Origin: an uncultured Dorea sp.
Lineage (GTDB): Bacteria; Bacillota; Clostridia; Lachnospirales; Lachnospiraceae
DNA length: 64,000 bases
Assembly (NCBI GenBank): GCA_910587575.1
Contig: CAJULU010000008.1
Location: forward strand, 1 to 64,000
Direction of reading: 5' to 3'
Shown here: positions 26,214 through 35,034 of the stretch, one piece after another
Layout of the letters: each line of letters begins with the position of its first letter
How positions within the stretch are numbered: position 1 is the first letter of the stretch
Translations under genes and position numbers: made by a program
Notes under the pieces: generated by a model
The model's input: the letters and a program-made list of their open reading frames with translations, nothing else
Databases searched by the model: none
What the model was told of the DNA's origin: nothing

Positions 26214-26633
26214 TTATGGATTCCTGCGGATTTTAATGAGCCGCAGCACGTCCTGGTACATGGAATCCCGGTCTTCAAGATCAATCATCAGCCATTTCTG
26301 CCCGTTTCCCTCCTGGGTCTGTTCATAAATATCCTGCAATTCTGCGGTGCATTCCGGCAGGATTGCGTCTACAGATTCTTTTTCCTTTGTGCCGACCACG
26401 ACCAGTACGGTAAAATAGGATTCGTGGGGATAAATGGTGCACAGGGACTTTCCCGATTTTTTAAACTTTATGTTCCAGCCCGGCGCCAGAGAGCAGGAAC
26501 TGTATTCGATCTTTTCCTTGCAGCTATAGGTATTCTTAATGTCTGAACAAAATTGCTGAAATACAGGATTTTGCACATAGACGCTTATTTCATCTAAGGC
26601 AGGGCAGTAGCTGCGGTCTTGTAAATGAATCAT
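26214..26633 (-). CDS. DUF3788 family protein
   Basis: A 139-residue soluble protein. The blocks GWNIKFKKSGKSLCTIYPHE and YFTVLVVVGTKEKES, with the C-terminal GQKWLMIDL, match DUF3788. The family is widespread in Clostridia and Bacteroidetes, with a fold thought to be related to small-molecule-binding regulators; function is unknown. It lies downstream of the AraR-like gene on the same strand, with a possible tiny reading frame in between. Confidence 0.75.
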   Translation of the reverse strand: MIHLQDRSYCPALDEISVYVQNPVFQQFCSDIKNTYSCKEKIEYSSCSLAPGWNIKFKKSGKSLCTIYPHESYFTVLVVVGTKEKESVDAILPECTAELQDIYEQTQEGNGQKWLMIDLEDRDSMYQDVLRLIKIRRNP

Positions 26634-26664
26634 GATATCTTACCCTTTTAAGAATATGCTGTTT

Positions 26665-26733
26665 TTATAAATCTAAGTCAGTCGTTACAATTCCGAATGA
26701 TTCGAGTTTTGCTTTTAATATCTTTAATGGCAT
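26665..26733 (-). CDS. Possible 22-residue peptide
   Basis: On the minus strand, GAAGGTGGTGAGCAT leads into an ATG at 26733 and a 22-codon frame: MPLKILKAKLESFGIVTTDL, then DL and a stop. It lies between the AraR-like gene and the DUF3788 gene. The ribosome-binding site and spacing are good and the product is an amphipathic helix followed by a polar tail. It may be a real small protein or chance; no homologue is known to me. Confidence 0.25.
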   Translation of the reverse strand: MPLKILKAKLESFGIVTTDLDL

Positions 26734-26784
26734 ATGCTCACCACCTTCTGGAAATGTAGTTACCGTTGATTGATATCTAGTGTT

Positions 26785-27912
26785 CTAGTCTCTTTTGAAC
26801 GGAGATCTGACTGCAGCCACGGAATCTCTGACGATGATTTCAGAGCCAAGTTCGGTTGACAGCGGAACCTCCTTCCCGTTGATCATGTCCAACATCTGTA
26901 AGGCGGCAATCCTGGCCATACTCTGGACCGGATTGGCGGCAGAGGTCAGAGGAACCTCACACCGGCTTGCCAGTTCAGAATTATCTATGCTGATGATGGA
27001 AAATTCATCCGGAACGCGGATGCCATTTGCCTTACAGGCGGAAAGCAGCTTATTGGCTATCTCGTCATTATAGCATACACATGCCGTACAGTTCTCAAAT
27101 CTTCTTGAGAACCAGTTTTGCGCCGTCTGGTCAATATGGGCCATCATCTCTGAATCTGCCCATACAATCCGTTTGTCGTAGATCCTGACATTTGCTTCAA
27201 TCAAAGCTTCCAGATATCCTGCATAGCGCTGATGTCCCTGGCCGTCGTCACTTTTGAAGACTGCCGCAATATTGCGATGCCCGCATTGCAGCAGATAATC
27301 GGTTACCAGTTTTCCGGCCATCTTGTCGTCCAGACTGACGTGAGGGGCATTTAGCTGCGGATAATAACTGTTGATAAAAAGCACCGGGATTCCCTGAGCC
27401 ATAAGTTCCCGGTACAGACTCAGATTAGGATTAGGGAGCGCACTTCTGGTAGTCTCTGCAATCAGACCGTCTACGGCGCTTTTGTTCAGGATGTTTTTTA
27501 GAATCAGCCGTTCCTTCTCCACAGAATTATTGGTAAATGAGATCTGAAGGCTGTATTCTGCTTCCGTAAACTGAGTCTCCAATTCTCTGATAATGGAGGA
27601 AAAGATGTACTCCTGTACAAAAGTTGTCATTACGGCAATCTGCATGGTCTTTTCTTTTGGAGGAAGCGTGCGGCCAAAGTCACTGATATAAGTTCCGCTT
27701 CCGCGGTATCTCTTTACAATCCCTTCTTCTTCGAGGACGGCAATCGCATGCCGTACCGTCTGCCGGCTTACCTGGAACTGGCTGCATAGCTGATATTCCG
27801 ATTCAATCTTATCGCCGGCCTTTAGTTCGCCCTTCTCCAGCCGATCCTTGATCCATATACATATTTCTTGATATTTCGCAACTGTATCCCCCACTTGTAC
27901 ATCTCCATTCAT
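26785..27912 (-). CDS. AraR-like transcriptional repressor (GntR head, LacI-type sensor)
   Basis: A 375-residue repressor. The first 75 residues are a GntR-type winged helix: KIESEYQLCSQFQVSRQTVR, then HAIAVLEEEGIVKRYRGSGTY. From about residue 90 the protein is a LacI/periplasmic-binding sensor domain (IAAVFKSDDGQGHQRYAGYLE, CVCYNDEIAN, SIISIDNSELA). This architecture is that of AraR, the arabinose-responsive repressor. It is divergent from a monosaccharide ABC transporter whose promoter carries a TGTAC-G-GTACA palindrome. The ligand is probably a pentose or galactose type. ATG 27912 lacks a clear ribosome-binding site; a GTG at 27894 is possible. Confidence 0.87.
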   Translation of the reverse strand: MNGDVQVGDTVAKYQEICIWIKDRLEKGELKAGDKIESEYQLCSQFQVSRQTVRHAIAVLEEEGIVKRYRGSGTYISDFGRTLPPKEKTMQIAVMTTFVQEYIFSSIIRELETQFTEAEYSLQISFTNNSVEKERLILKNILNKSAVDGLIAETTRSALPNPNLSLYRELMAQGIPVLFINSYYPQLNAPHVSLDDKMAGKLVTDYLLQCGHRNIAAVFKSDDGQGHQRYAGYLEALIEANVRIYDKRIVWADSEMMAHIDQTAQNWFSRRFENCTACVCYNDEIANKLLSACKANGIRVPDEFSIISIDNSELASRCEVPLTSAANPVQSMARIAALQMLDMINGKEVPLSTELGSEIIVRDSVAAVRSPFKRD

Positions 27913-27958
27913 AACAAATCATAACAATTTCAGCAGAACTGACTAGAAACTAAATCTT

Positions 27959-27987
27959 ACTATACAATACAACTTTCTTTTTGACAA
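27959..27987 (-). promoter_or_regulatory. Sigma-A promoter for the AraR-like gene
   Basis: On the minus strand, TTGTCA (27987-27982), 17 bp, TATAGT (27964-27959), about 47 bp before the start codon. Confidence 0.75.
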
Positions 27988-28156
27988 TTCGTAAAATGTA
28001 ACAAAAAAATAGCAGGAAGTTTGTTCAGATAGACAATTCCTATTTCTCTGCCAGCAGATTGAACGAATAAGATATATATGTACAACTATTGAGTATAGAA
28101 AGCATATATTTAATTTTGCACAAAAAGTTGTACTTATATTTGTTACTTATTATGGC

Positions 28157-28185
28157 TTGAAATGTAATGATATGTACGGTACAAT
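28157..28185 (+). promoter_or_regulatory. Sigma-A promoter for the monosaccharide ABC operon
   Basis: TTGAAA (28157-28162), 17 bp, TACAAT (28180-28185), about 52 bp before the binding-protein start. The -10 overlaps the candidate operator. Confidence 0.78.
28173..28183. promoter_or_regulatory. Candidate AraR-type operator
   Basis: TGTAC-G-GTACA, a perfect palindrome, overlaps the spacer and -10 box of the transporter promoter. The known Bacillus AraR box has TGTAC-GTACA at its core, one base shorter. Bound repressor would block RNA polymerase. Confidence 0.65.
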
Positions 28186-28236
28186 ATAACCATAAAATGC
28201 AGGTGCAAAAAAGCACCGGAAAAAGGAGGTAAAAGG

Positions 28237-29331
28237 ATGAAAAAAAGAATTCTCAGCGTGGCTCTGATTGCGGTCATGGTACTTTCTCTCACGCTAACCG
28301 GGTGTGGTTCGAGTGACGGTGGGGAAAAACAGGAAGGCGGCCAGAAAACGGTGGGTGTAGCCATGCCGACACAGAGTTCAGAGAGATGGATCAAGGATGG
28401 CCGCAACATGAAGGCAAGGCTGGAAGAACTTGGGTATGACGTGTTCCTGCAATATGCGGAGGATGATGTACAGGTACAACTTGCCCAGATTGAGACCATG
28501 ATTGCCAAAGATGTAGACTGTCTCGTTGTCGCAGCCGTTGATTCATCGGCATTGATCAATGCCCTAAAAACAGCCAAGGAGGTCGGGATTCCTGTCATTT
28601 CCTACGACCGGCTGCTGATGAACTCCGATGCGGTCAGCTATTACGCATCCTTTGACAACGAAGGGGTCGGACGTAAGATCGGCGAGTACATTGAAGAGAA
28701 AGCCGGCCTGGAAGATGCGGATGAACCGCAGACCATCGAATTTTTTATGGGGTCGCCGGATGACAACAATGCAGTTCTTCTCTATAAAGGAGTAATGAGT
28801 GTACTGCAGAAGTACCTGGATGACGGGACTCTGGTATGTAAGTCGGGCAGAACGTCCTTTGAGGATACCTGTATCTTAAGGTGGTCCCAGGAGGTTGCCC
28901 TGCAGAACTGTGAAAACTACTTATCCGGATTCTATTCTGACGAAAAATTAGATATCTGCTGTTCCGCATTCGACGGATTTGCTTATGGTATCAAGGCAGC
29001 ATTAGAATCTGCCGGATATACGGAAGAGGACTGGCCGATCATTACCGGGCAGGATGCAGAAGTCATGGCAGTCAAGAATATCATCGACGGAAAGCAGACC
29101 GCAACCATTTTCAAAAATACGGAACTTCTGGCTGAGAAATGTTCCGGAATGGTTCGGGCAGTGATTGAAGGCAGCGAGCCGGAAGTCAATGATACGACGA
29201 CCTATGATAATGGAAAGATGGTAGTTCCTTCTTACCTGTGTGAACCTCTGTCTCTGGATAAGGATAATTACAGGGAACTTGTGATTGACAGCGGATACTA
29301 CAAAGAGGAAGAGATTCTGAATGCAAAATAA
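28237..29331 (+). CDS. Multiple-monosaccharide ABC transporter, substrate-binding lipoprotein
   Basis: A 364-residue lipoprotein. The signal peptide ends in SLTLTGC (lipobox Cys about residue 23), followed by a Gly/Ser linker. The mature domain is a periplasmic-binding type I fold resembling ChvE/XylF: TVGVAMPTQSSERWIKDGRN, VDCLVVAAVDSSALI, VISYDRLLMNSDAVSYYASF and ITGQDAEVMAVKNI. The MDS-type binding proteins carry arabinose, xylose, galactose or glucose. AAAGGAGG precedes the ATG. It is the first gene of a three-gene importer operon. Confidence 0.9.
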   Translation: MKKRILSVALIAVMVLSLTLTGCGSSDGGEKQEGGQKTVGVAMPTQSSERWIKDGRNMKARLEELGYDVFLQYAEDDVQVQLAQIETMIAKDVDCLVVAAVDSSALINALKTAKEVGIPVISYDRLLMNSDAVSYYASFDNEGVGRKIGEYIEEKAGLEDADEPQTIEFFMGSPDDNNAVLLYKGVMSVLQKYLDDGTLVCKSGRTSFEDTCILRWSQEVALQNCENYLSGFYSDEKLDICCSAFDGFAYGIKAALESAGYTEEDWPIITGQDAEVMAVKNIIDGKQTATIFKNTELLAEKCSGMVRAVIEGSEPEVNDTTTYDNGKMVVPSYLCEPLSLDKDNYRELVIDSGYYKEEEILNAK

Positions 29332-29349
29332 AGGAAAGGAGTTGAGAGA

Positions 29350-30903
29350 ATGTCTGATTATATACTGGAAATGAACCATATCGTCAAGGAGTTCTCTGGT
29401 GTCAGGGCGCTGAATGATGTGAACCTGAAGGTAAAACGCGGTGAGATCCATGCGCTCTGCGGTGAGAACGGGGCCGGGAAATCAACGCTGATGAATGTAT
29501 TGTCCGGAGTCTACCCCTTCGGCACTTACTCTGGCGACATCGTCTATAACGGGGAAGTGGTGAAAAACCGTAATATCAAAGACAGTGAGAAGAAAGGGAT
29601 TGTGATTATCCACCAGGAACTTGCGCTGAGTCCGTACTTGTCCATAGCAGAGAATATCTTCCTGGGCAATGAACAGATGAAAGTAAACGGTGTGATTGAC
29701 TGGACCGAGACCCACAACAAGGCACAGGAGATGCTGGAGAAAGTAGGGCTTGGAGGCGAGAATCTGGAAGCGCCGATTAACAGCCTGGGCGTGGGCAAGC
29801 AGCAGCTGATTGAGATTGCGAAGGCACTGGCGAAAAAGGTTGATCTGCTGATCCTGGACGAGCCGACTGCCGCCCTGAACGACGAAGAAAGTGCACAGCT
29901 TCTGGAAATCATGCTGAAGCTTAAGAAACAGGGGATTACCAGCATTATCATTTCCCATAAGCTGAATGAGATCAGCTATGTGGCAGATGCAATCACCGTG
30001 ATCCGTGACGGTCAGACCATTGAGACGCTTGCCAAGGGTGTGGACGATTTTTCCGAGGACCGGATCATCAAGGGAATGGTGGGACGTGAGCTTACCAACC
30101 GTTATCCGGAGCGCACGGACTGCCCCATCGGCGACGTGGTAATGGAAGTTAAGGACTGGAACGTCTACCACCCGGAGGATCCCCACCGTCAGGTTCTGAA
30201 AAATATTAACATCAAGGTGCGCGCCGGAGAAGTCGTAGGACTTGCCGGATTGATGGGTGCAGGGAGAACAGAATTTGCCATGAGTATCTTCGGACGCCAG
30301 TATGGACAGCAGATATCCGGTGAAATACTGATGCACGGACAGCCTGTACAGATCAGAACCGTTAAAGATGCCATCGAACATAAGATTGCATATACCTCAG
30401 AAGACAGAAAGAATTATGGACTGATTCTTTTCAACGACATCAAATGGAACATGTCACTGGCAGCTTTGCGCAGCTACTTCTCCCAGAACGGAATCGTTGA
30501 TGCAAACAAAGAAGTTCTGGAAGCCGAAAAATATAAGAAGATGATCAATATCAAATCCAATTCCATCCATCAGGCAGTGGGAAGCCTGTCCGGCGGAAAC
30601 CAGCAGAAGGTGATCCTGGCAAAATGGATGCTGACGGAACCGGATGTATTGATTCTGGATGAGCCCACCCGGGGGATTGATGTGGGAGCCAAGTACGAGA
30701 TCTACTGTGCGATCAACGACCTGGCCAGATCCGGGAAAGCAGTCATCGTCATTTCTTCGGAGATGCCGGAAATCCTTGGAACGTGTGACAGAACCTATGT
30801 ATTGAACGAAGGCCGTATTGCGGGCGAAATCGCAAAAGAAGAATTATCCCAGGAAAGAATTATGAAATGCATTATGCAGGATAATAACCGGAAAGGAGAA
30901 TAA
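29350..30903 (+). CDS. Multiple-monosaccharide ABC transporter ATPase (XylG/GguA type)
   Basis: A 517-residue sugar ABC ATPase with two tandem nucleotide-binding domains. Domain one has GENGAGKST (Walker A, about residue 38), LGVGKQQLIEIAKAL (signature) and LLILDEPTAAL (Walker B). Domain two has a degenerate Walker A (GLMGAGRTEFAMS) and an intact SLSGGNQQKVILAKW / VLILDEPTRGIDVG pair, as is usual for this family. It powers the permease encoded 2 bp downstream. Confidence 0.93.
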   Translation: MSDYILEMNHIVKEFSGVRALNDVNLKVKRGEIHALCGENGAGKSTLMNVLSGVYPFGTYSGDIVYNGEVVKNRNIKDSEKKGIVIIHQELALSPYLSIAENIFLGNEQMKVNGVIDWTETHNKAQEMLEKVGLGGENLEAPINSLGVGKQQLIEIAKALAKKVDLLILDEPTAALNDEESAQLLEIMLKLKKQGITSIIISHKLNEISYVADAITVIRDGQTIETLAKGVDDFSEDRIIKGMVGRELTNRYPERTDCPIGDVVMEVKDWNVYHPEDPHRQVLKNINIKVRAGEVVGLAGLMGAGRTEFAMSIFGRQYGQQISGEILMHGQPVQIRTVKDAIEHKIAYTSEDRKNYGLILFNDIKWNMSLAALRSYFSQNGIVDANKEVLEAEKYKKMINIKSNSIHQAVGSLSGGNQQKVILAKWMLTEPDVLILDEPTRGIDVGAKYEIYCAINDLARSGKAVIVISSEMPEILGTCDRTYVLNEGRIAGEIAKEELSQERIMKCIMQDNNRKGE

Positions 30904-30905
30904 TA

Positions 30906-32075
30906 ATGGAAAAGAAAAAAACTGTAAATCTCAATCTGAAGCAATATGGCATGGTTTTCGCACTGCTCATGATCTTCATCATTTTCTATGTGCTGACAGG
31001 AGGCACCAATGCCACGCCTATGAACATGAACAATCTGATCATGCAGAACAGCTACGTTGTTATCCTTGCGACCGGTATGCTCTTGTGTGTACTGACCGGT
31101 AACGTAGACCTTGGCGTTGGTTCCTACGTGGCTCTGTGCGGTGCGGTTGCGGCAAAGCTGATCGTAGAACAAGGCATGGGAATTCCTGTGGCATTTCTGG
31201 CTGCGATTCTGGTCGGAACCGCATTCGGAGCATTTAACGGATTCTTCATCGCTTATCTGAATATTCCGCCGTTCGTAGTAACGCTGGCAGGAATGCTGAT
31301 CGGCCGGGGACTTACATATACGTTTCTTGAAAACAAGACGGTCGGACCTCTTCCCGATGCTTTCGTGAAGGTCGGAGCTGGTTTTTTCCTCACGAAAAAA
31401 GTAGAGTTCGGAGGCGGAACGATTGATCTGATTACGATTCTGATTGCAATTGCTGCCTCAGTCCTGGTGATCTTTGCAGAACTTAAGAAAATCAGGACAC
31501 AGCAGAAATATGGTTTTGCCATGGCGCCTGCATGGCAGACCGGCGTGAAATTAGCCGTTACGCTTCTGATCCTCTGGTTTGTTTTCTTTAAGATTGCGTC
31601 ATACAACGGAATTCCGATCATCCTGATCATTATGGGTGTGATCGTAGGCATCTATCATTTTCTTGCGAGCAAGACAGTTGCCGGGCGCCAGGTATATGCA
31701 CTGGGCGGCAATGAGAAGGCGGCAAGGCTTTCTGGTATCAACACGAAGAAGGTATATTTCTGGGTATATACGAACATGGGATTCCTTGCGGCGATCGCCG
31801 GTATCGTGTTAGCAGCCAGAAATGCCTCTGCCACACCAAAGGCTGGAGACGGTTTCGAGCTTGATGCCATCGCAGCCTGTTATATCGGCGGCGCTGCCGC
31901 ATCCGGCGGAATCGGTACCATCGTCGGCGCAGTCATTGGTGCGTTTGTCATGGGGATTCTGAATAACGGTATGTTCCTGATCGGTCTTTCCACTGATCTT
32001 CAGAAAGTCGTAAAAGGTCTGGTGCTTTTAGGAGCCGTAACCTTTGACGTATTGTCAGGCAAAAAGAAAAACTAA
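30906..32075 (+). CDS. Multiple-monosaccharide ABC transporter permease (XylH/GguB type)
   Basis: A 389-residue membrane protein with about ten hydrophobic segments. GTAFGAFNGFFIAYLNIPPF is the conserved EAA-like region of the RbsC/XylH permease family, and ALGGNEKAARLSGI with the following INTKKV is the second hallmark. It lies 2 bp after the ATPase gene with GGAGAATA before the ATG. It ends the operon; the hairpin at 32124-32154 is the likely terminator. Confidence 0.92.
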   Translation: MEKKKTVNLNLKQYGMVFALLMIFIIFYVLTGGTNATPMNMNNLIMQNSYVVILATGMLLCVLTGNVDLGVGSYVALCGAVAAKLIVEQGMGIPVAFLAAILVGTAFGAFNGFFIAYLNIPPFVVTLAGMLIGRGLTYTFLENKTVGPLPDAFVKVGAGFFLTKKVEFGGGTIDLITILIAIAASVLVIFAELKKIRTQQKYGFAMAPAWQTGVKLAVTLLILWFVFFKIASYNGIPIILIIMGVIVGIYHFLASKTVAGRQVYALGGNEKAARLSGINTKKVYFWVYTNMGFLAAIAGIVLAARNASATPKAGDGFELDAIAACYIGGAAASGGIGTIVGAVIGAFVMGILNNGMFLIGLSTDLQKVVKGLVLLGAVTFDVLSGKKKN

Positions 32076-32123
32076 AGTTTCATAACACATTTGTATTAAT
32101 CATAATTTCCAGGTTGATCAAAT

Positions 32124-32154
32124 ATGCCGGCTTAGAGAACCTGAAAGCCGGCAT
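32124..32154. terminator. Bidirectional terminator hairpin
   Basis: ATGCCGGCTT (32124-32133) pairs perfectly with AAGCCGGCAT (32145-32154) over an 11-nt loop. It separates the convergent permease gene and the minus-strand membrane protein gene, overlapping the latter's stop codon. Confidence 0.75.
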
Positions 32155-32851
32155 ACAGGTATTTTATATATTCTGCAGCCATATCCATCCGTGGAGAATT
32201 TTTGATTACGCCAAGATACACGTCATCATCAAAGCCTGCTTTTTTAAAAAGCCCCTTTTGCGAGATAAGAAGCCCCATAGGGAAATCATCTGTCACAGCC
32301 TGATATGACAGTGAGCTGTCAGACAGGACATCATCAGCATTATCTTCCAGTATGACCGTGTTGTTCACAAGATACGGTTCCCATTCTTCCGCTGCTCCGG
32401 TATCAGTACCCCGGAGCAGTTCTTCTATATTACAGAGATACCCGTTTTGTGAAAATGCATCGAATGCTTCTTTGTTCATGAGTACGACATCCAGTTGTTC
32501 ATCATCAATGGAAGCAACTATTTTTATGCGGGAAGCATAGGTGTACTCATGGTTGGGATTATCGGGATTATCCGTGAGATATAATCCCGTATATAATTTC
32601 AGTTCTGTTTTAGAAGAACTGGCATCCAGAAAATCCAGAAAACCAGAACTCAATTCATCGGTGAGCTGTCCGCCTGCTGAAATGTTCACAAGGGCGGTAT
32701 AAAGCAAGGTTTCTTTTTGGGAAATGCGGCCATATATCGCAGCGCTGATGATGTACAGGAAAATCAGGCAGATTACGACCGGCAGTTTATAATAATCCCA
32801 GATGTACTGTATTTTTTTCTTTCCATGAAGATGGTTCAGGCAAGTATTCAT
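32132..32851 (-). CDS. Single-pass membrane protein of unknown function next to YesL
   Basis: A 239-residue protein with one membrane segment near the start (about residues 18-40, LPVVICLIFLYIISAAIYG) and a large extracytoplasmic part. That part includes KIVASIDDEQLDVVLMNKEA, whose pattern suggests a solute-binding-like fold with no lipobox. I do not recognise a named family, but such proteins are commonly paired with YesL in Lachnospiraceae sugar loci. The ATG at 32851 is chosen because GAGGAGAAAC lies before it. It may help the neighbouring importer; this is inference from context. Confidence 0.65.
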   Translation of the reverse strand: MNTCLNHLHGKKKIQYIWDYYKLPVVICLIFLYIISAAIYGRISQKETLLYTALVNISAGGQLTDELSSGFLDFLDASSSKTELKLYTGLYLTDNPDNPNHEYTYASRIKIVASIDDEQLDVVLMNKEAFDAFSQNGYLCNIEELLRGTDTGAAEEWEPYLVNNTVILEDNADDVLSDSSLSYQAVTDDFPMGLLISQKGLFKKAGFDDDVYLGVIKNSPRMDMAAEYIKYLYAGFQVL

Positions 32852-32871
32852 AGTTTCTCCTCGCTGTGGGT

Positions 32872-33528
32872 TCACTGAAGGCGCTTTTTGAGAGCGGCAG
32901 TGTCTGCGTGATCTTCGGTCTTTTCCTGACAAAGTTTCAGGACGCCAGACAGCAGATAGGAACAGAGTAATGCGCATAAGCCTTCTCCGAAGATGACAGC
33001 CGGGGTAAAGATGCGGACGATCACGAACAGCATTGCAAAGTAGATGACGGCCATCAATACGGTGCAGAACAGGAAACGGACACCGATAAACAGTGCGTTT
33101 TTGAACATTGCGCCAATCGTATTGTCGAATCTTGCAAGGAGCGGAAATATATACATCAAGACAATGGCGTAGGCGGTGGCCGCTACACAGAAGACTGCCG
33201 TGCAGAGCGTCCAGAATACATTTTCAAACCGCATATGATACAGTACATAACCGTCAATGCCCAGAATCATGGCAAGAGACAGGAGGATCAGCCAGATCTT
33301 CGTCGCCTGTCTGAGATTCGCTTTCAGTGAATGGAAGAAAGCTTTTGTAATATTGCCTTCTTCGTTCCTGGATATCTTCAGTGTAACGTAGAACAGGGCA
33401 GTGGTGGATGCGCCGGCCGTTACGACAGGGATACAGCAGATGAACCACAGGATATTCAGATAAACACTGTAAACGATTTTGTTCATGAATTGAAGGACCG
33501 GACCGTCCAGGTTAAATAAATTACTCAT
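32872..33528 (-). CDS. YesL family (DUF624) membrane protein
   Basis: A 218-residue protein with five or six hydrophobic segments. LNILWFICCIPVVTAGASTT at residues about 24-43 is the DUF624/YesL hallmark, followed by GNITKAFFHSLKANLRQA. YesL proteins accompany ABC importers for plant oligosaccharides in Firmicutes (in Bacillus, in the rhamnogalacturonan locus). It is between the LacI-type gene and the single-pass membrane protein on the minus strand, so all three probably form one operon. GGAGAGTC precedes the ATG. The molecular role is unknown. Confidence 0.85.
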   Translation of the reverse strand: MSNLFNLDGPVLQFMNKIVYSVYLNILWFICCIPVVTAGASTTALFYVTLKISRNEEGNITKAFFHSLKANLRQATKIWLILLSLAMILGIDGYVLYHMRFENVFWTLCTAVFCVAATAYAIVLMYIFPLLARFDNTIGAMFKNALFIGVRFLFCTVLMAVIYFAMLFVIVRIFTPAVIFGEGLCALLCSYLLSGVLKLCQEKTEDHADTAALKKRLQ

Positions 33529-33565
33529 AATGACTCTCCTTTCAGCCGCAGGCTGGCGGCATAAA

Positions 33566-34639
33566 TTATTTGTCTCCGGTAGATTCCCGGTAGATCAGAT
33601 CTGTCTCTGTGTGCATAGTGCGGTAATTCAAAGAGGGTTCATTGATCCGGGACATCAACAGGTTCACTGCAGAAAACCCCATGATCTGGCTGTGTATGTG
33701 GATGGTGGTAAGAGACGGTGTAACAATCTTAGACTCAGGCGAGTCGTCAAAACCACACAGCCATACATCATCCGGAACCGAACAGCCGGATCTTTTCAAC
33801 ACCTGAAGAGCATCCAGAGCGACAAAATCATTAGCGCATAAGAATACTTCGGGCATATGAGAGAATTTCTGAAAACGTTCTCCCAGATATTCCTGATAAT
33901 CTTCCGAAGACGGATTGCGTATGCCCTCTTTATTTCCTGTGATGCAGTATTCATCCGGACAGGGAAGCCCCATCAGGTACATGGCGTTCCGATAGGCCAT
34001 ATACCGTTCAAAGAAGGACTGGCAATGCATGGATTCCCCGATGAACCCGATCTTCGTTTTCCCGCGCCGGGTCATTTCCTTTATAAATAAGTAAATCCCG
34101 GATTGATTATCCATGCACAGCAGATCTGCTTCCAATGGTTTCTTTAAGCAGATTACCGGCGCATCTACAAATAAGATGGGCAGCCCCAGGCTGCAGAGCA
34201 TCTGATCATATTCATAATCAAACATCTCGATACAGATAATACCGGCAGTCCGCTCCTGGAAAAAAGAGGCAGGAAGTTTCCTGTTATCCTGTTCTTCGGT
34301 AAGTATCCTGTGCATGGTAAGGCTGTAGCCTAATCCGGCAAGTTCCTTCTGGAACTTATCCAGCATGACGGTTGCAAAATGATTTCCCCCCACGAAATTG
34401 GTAAGAAAAACTGCGATTTCCGTTTTTTCTTTCGGTGAGGGAATGGAAAGGACGGAACTTCCCGGTTTGGCGACAGTCACATAAGAAAACTGCTTGTAAC
34501 CCATCTCCATGGCTTTTTTCAATACTTTATCCCTGGTGGCCTCAGCAAGGATGCCGGTGTTGTTGATTGCCTTTGAGACGGTGTTGCGGGAAATGCCAAG
34601 CTCGTCGGCAATATCCTGGATTGTAACTCTGGTACTCAT
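33566..34639 (-). CDS. LacI family transcriptional repressor
   Basis: A 357-residue repressor. TIQDIADELGISRNTVSKAI is the LacI helix-turn-helix and hinge start. The sensor domain follows from about residue 70 (IAVFLTNFVGGNHFATVMLD, VFLCANDFVALDALQVL, LCGFDDSPESKIV). It is divergent from a sugar importer ending with a GH32 gene, so its inducer is probably a fructose-containing sugar. Its likely operator is the TGTAAAAT palindrome at 35035-35054. It has a perfect consensus promoter and a leader of nearly 200 nt. AGGAGGAG precedes the ATG. Confidence 0.88.
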   Translation of the reverse strand: MSTRVTIQDIADELGISRNTVSKAINNTGILAEATRDKVLKKAMEMGYKQFSYVTVAKPGSSVLSIPSPKEKTEIAVFLTNFVGGNHFATVMLDKFQKELAGLGYSLTMHRILTEEQDNRKLPASFFQERTAGIICIEMFDYEYDQMLCSLGLPILFVDAPVICLKKPLEADLLCMDNQSGIYLFIKEMTRRGKTKIGFIGESMHCQSFFERYMAYRNAMYLMGLPCPDEYCITGNKEGIRNPSSEDYQEYLGERFQKFSHMPEVFLCANDFVALDALQVLKRSGCSVPDDVWLCGFDDSPESKIVTPSLTTIHIHSQIMGFSAVNLLMSRINEPSLNYRTMHTETDLIYRESTGDK

Positions 34640-34706
34640 AAACTCCTCCTTTTCATTTCATCGAATTTTTTGAAATCTGCTTTTGTGTCTGAATTTCTTT
34701 TATTAT

Positions 34707-34751
34707 AGATTTCTTTTAGATAGATTCCTTTTAGATAGATTCCTTTTATAT
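34707..34751 (+). repeat. Three tandem 15-bp repeats in the repressor leader
   Basis: AGATTTCTTTTAGAT, AGATTCCTTTTAGAT and AGATTCCTTTTATAT follow each other directly. They lie in the 5' untranslated part of the LacI-type transcript, between its promoter and start codon. Confidence 0.75.
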
Positions 34752-34843
34752 GGATTTTGGATTGCTTCCAAATGCATCTATGCCTGGGGAATTTGCACAC
34801 CCAATAAAATTCGTCTGAACAGCTGTGTCTAGGTTCTGTATCT

Positions 34844-34872
34844 ATTATAATGCACAACACAAAATGTGTCAA
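34844..34872 (-). promoter_or_regulatory. Perfect consensus sigma-A promoter for the LacI-type gene
   Basis: On the minus strand, TTGACA (34872-34867), 17 bp, TATAAT (34849-34844): an exact match to consensus in both boxes and spacing. Confidence 0.85.
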
Positions 34873-34981
34873 ATGTAAAAATGTAAAAGTTCAAAAAATT
34901 TTTCAGAGCTGGAAAGTAACGTATATTTATTGAAAATGTATATAAATGTAAAAATAGAAATATGCAAATAGCAAAAACATA

Positions 34982-35010
34982 TTGACTAAACGTAAAACAA
35001 GTGATATAAA
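34982..35010 (+). promoter_or_regulatory. Sigma-A promoter for the GH32/sugar importer operon
   Basis: TTGACT (34982-34987), 17 bp, TATAAA (35005-35010) with a TG one base before the -10. Confidence 0.75.
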
Positions 35011-35034
35011 TATATTATACAAATCTTTAACTGA

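Larger units (their letters stand above)
27913..28236. other. Divergent regulatory region, AraR-like gene and ABC transporter
   Basis: This 324-bp AT-rich gap has no gene. It holds two divergent sigma-A promoters, a palindrome on the transporter promoter, and a pair of inverted half-sites (TGTACAACT at 28079-28087 and AGTTGTACT at 28126-28134). Spacing of the elements would suit DNA looping by a dimer-of-dimers repressor. Confidence 0.6.

Noticed and set aside
29482..30381. 299-codon minus-strand frame opposite the sugar ABC ATPase
   Set aside because: Antisense shadow; the plus strand encodes clear ATPase motifs throughout.
34636..34872. 78-codon minus-strand frame between the LacI-type gene and its promoter
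   Set aside because: It covers the promoter and tandem repeats, gives a low-complexity GIYLK product, and lacks a ribosome-binding site.
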